A stretch of DNA of 13,213 bases from DATEPR01 sp036503065 (GTDB lineage Bacteria; Actinomycetota; Actinomycetes; Mycobacteriales; Pseudonocardiaceae), in assembly GCA_036503065.1 (NCBI GenBank), contig DASXXM010000195.1, positions 1 through 13,213 of the forward strand. The letters run 5' to 3'. Position 1 is the first letter of the stretch. The number at the start of each line of letters is the position of its first letter. The translations under genes were made by a program, and so were the position numbers. The notes under the pieces are model-generated. The model worked only from the letters and a program-made list of their open reading frames with translations, did no database searches and had not been told where the DNA came from. Below are positions 13,025 to 13,213 of the stretch, piece after piece.

Positions 13025-13213
13025 ATGAACGTCCTGGAGCGGCACGGTGTCCGAGTAGTGACGTGCGCGCCGGACGGCGACCTCGTCCGCAACGACAGGG
13101 ACGCCGTCGACCTGATGACGCTTGCCTGGTCGCACAAGGCAAAGCTGCTCGTCGTGCCGGTGTCCCGGCTGGACCCGGACTTCTTCGTGCTGCGGACCGG
13201 TGTTGCGGGCGAG
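13025..13213 (+). CDS. DUF4180 domain protein (partial, 5' end only)
   Basis: Sixty-three codons are visible and remain open at the window edge. The translation starts MNVLERHGVRVVTCAPDGDL, continues through DAVDLMTLAWSHKAKLLVVP and ends SRLDPDFFVLRTGVAGE. The pattern (short N-terminal strand pair, D-A-x-D-L-M helix, then DFFxLxTxxAGE) matches my memory of DUF4180, small proteins of about 120 residues with no known function. They are often found near regulators and other stress-type genes. It follows the TetR gene by 32 bp on the same strand, but its apparent -10 box and missing ribosome binding site suggest a separate leaderless transcript. Confidence 0.78.
   Translation, partial: MNVLERHGVRVVTCAPDGDLVRNDRDAVDLMTLAWSHKAKLLVVPVSRLDPDFFVLRTGVAGE

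Noticed and set aside
1..13213. tRNA or rRNA genes, CRISPR arrays, insertion sequences, phage genes
   Set aside because: I saw no cloverleaf, regular spacer-repeat series, transposase, integrase or terminal repeats. Coding density and composition are even throughout.

Overview
The window comes from a high-GC actinobacterium. The base composition, strong G/C preference at third codon positions, F420-dependent enzyme, MaoC/acyl-CoA dehydrogenase operon and several apparently leaderless genes all point that way. A filamentous soil actinomycete of the Pseudonocardiales type is plausible, but I cannot name a species. It holds 14 protein genes (two cut by the window ends), densely packed in short operons. 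I see no rRNA or tRNA genes, insertion sequences, CRISPR arrays or phage genes.

Region 1 (1-3624) is a carbohydrate locus. On the minus strand is an ECF-type sigma factor with a C-terminal extension: a zinc-binding His/Cys motif, one predicted transmembrane helix and a Pro/Thr-rich stretch that runs out of the window. Divergent from it is a two-gene operon encoding exported glycoside hydrolases of the GH105 and GH88 families. Both families remove the unsaturated uronic acid that polysaccharide lyases leave at oligosaccharide ends. The 218-bp divergent intergenic region contains a near-consensus promoter, a 16-bp perfect palindrome and a cluster of ATGTG/CACAT half-sites. The layout suggests a membrane-tethered sigma factor linked to uronide breakdown outside the cytoplasmic membrane. 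That link is inferred.

Region 2 (3619-8602) looks like an efflux/detoxification cassette. A 14-helix MFS exporter, a VOC-fold protein and a beta-lactamase-fold serine hydrolase form a minus-strand operon, the last two coupled by a GTGA overlap. Divergent from it are an HxlR-type regulator and then a BBE-type FAD-linked oxidase, closed by a perfect 15-bp hairpin. The short gap between exporter and regulator carries repeated CTGGCTAT-like half-sites overlapping a leaderless-type promoter, which fits local HxlR control.

Region 3 (8652-12992) is acyl-CoA and redox metabolism. An F420-dependent LLM-class oxidoreductase precedes an operon of a MaoC/NodN-like hydratase, two different acyl-CoA dehydrogenases and a TetR regulator. 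The last three genes are joined by ATGA overlaps. Only the first dehydrogenase keeps the catalytic glutamate, which suggests a heteromeric enzyme. A promoter and a tandem imperfect repeat precede the operon and are a likely TetR target. The window ends in the start of a DUF4180 gene.

Most families here are well known. The features most worth a second look are the fused sigma/anti-sigma protein beside two exported unsaturated-uronyl hydrolases, and the regulatory DNA in the two divergent intergenic regions and before the MaoC operon.
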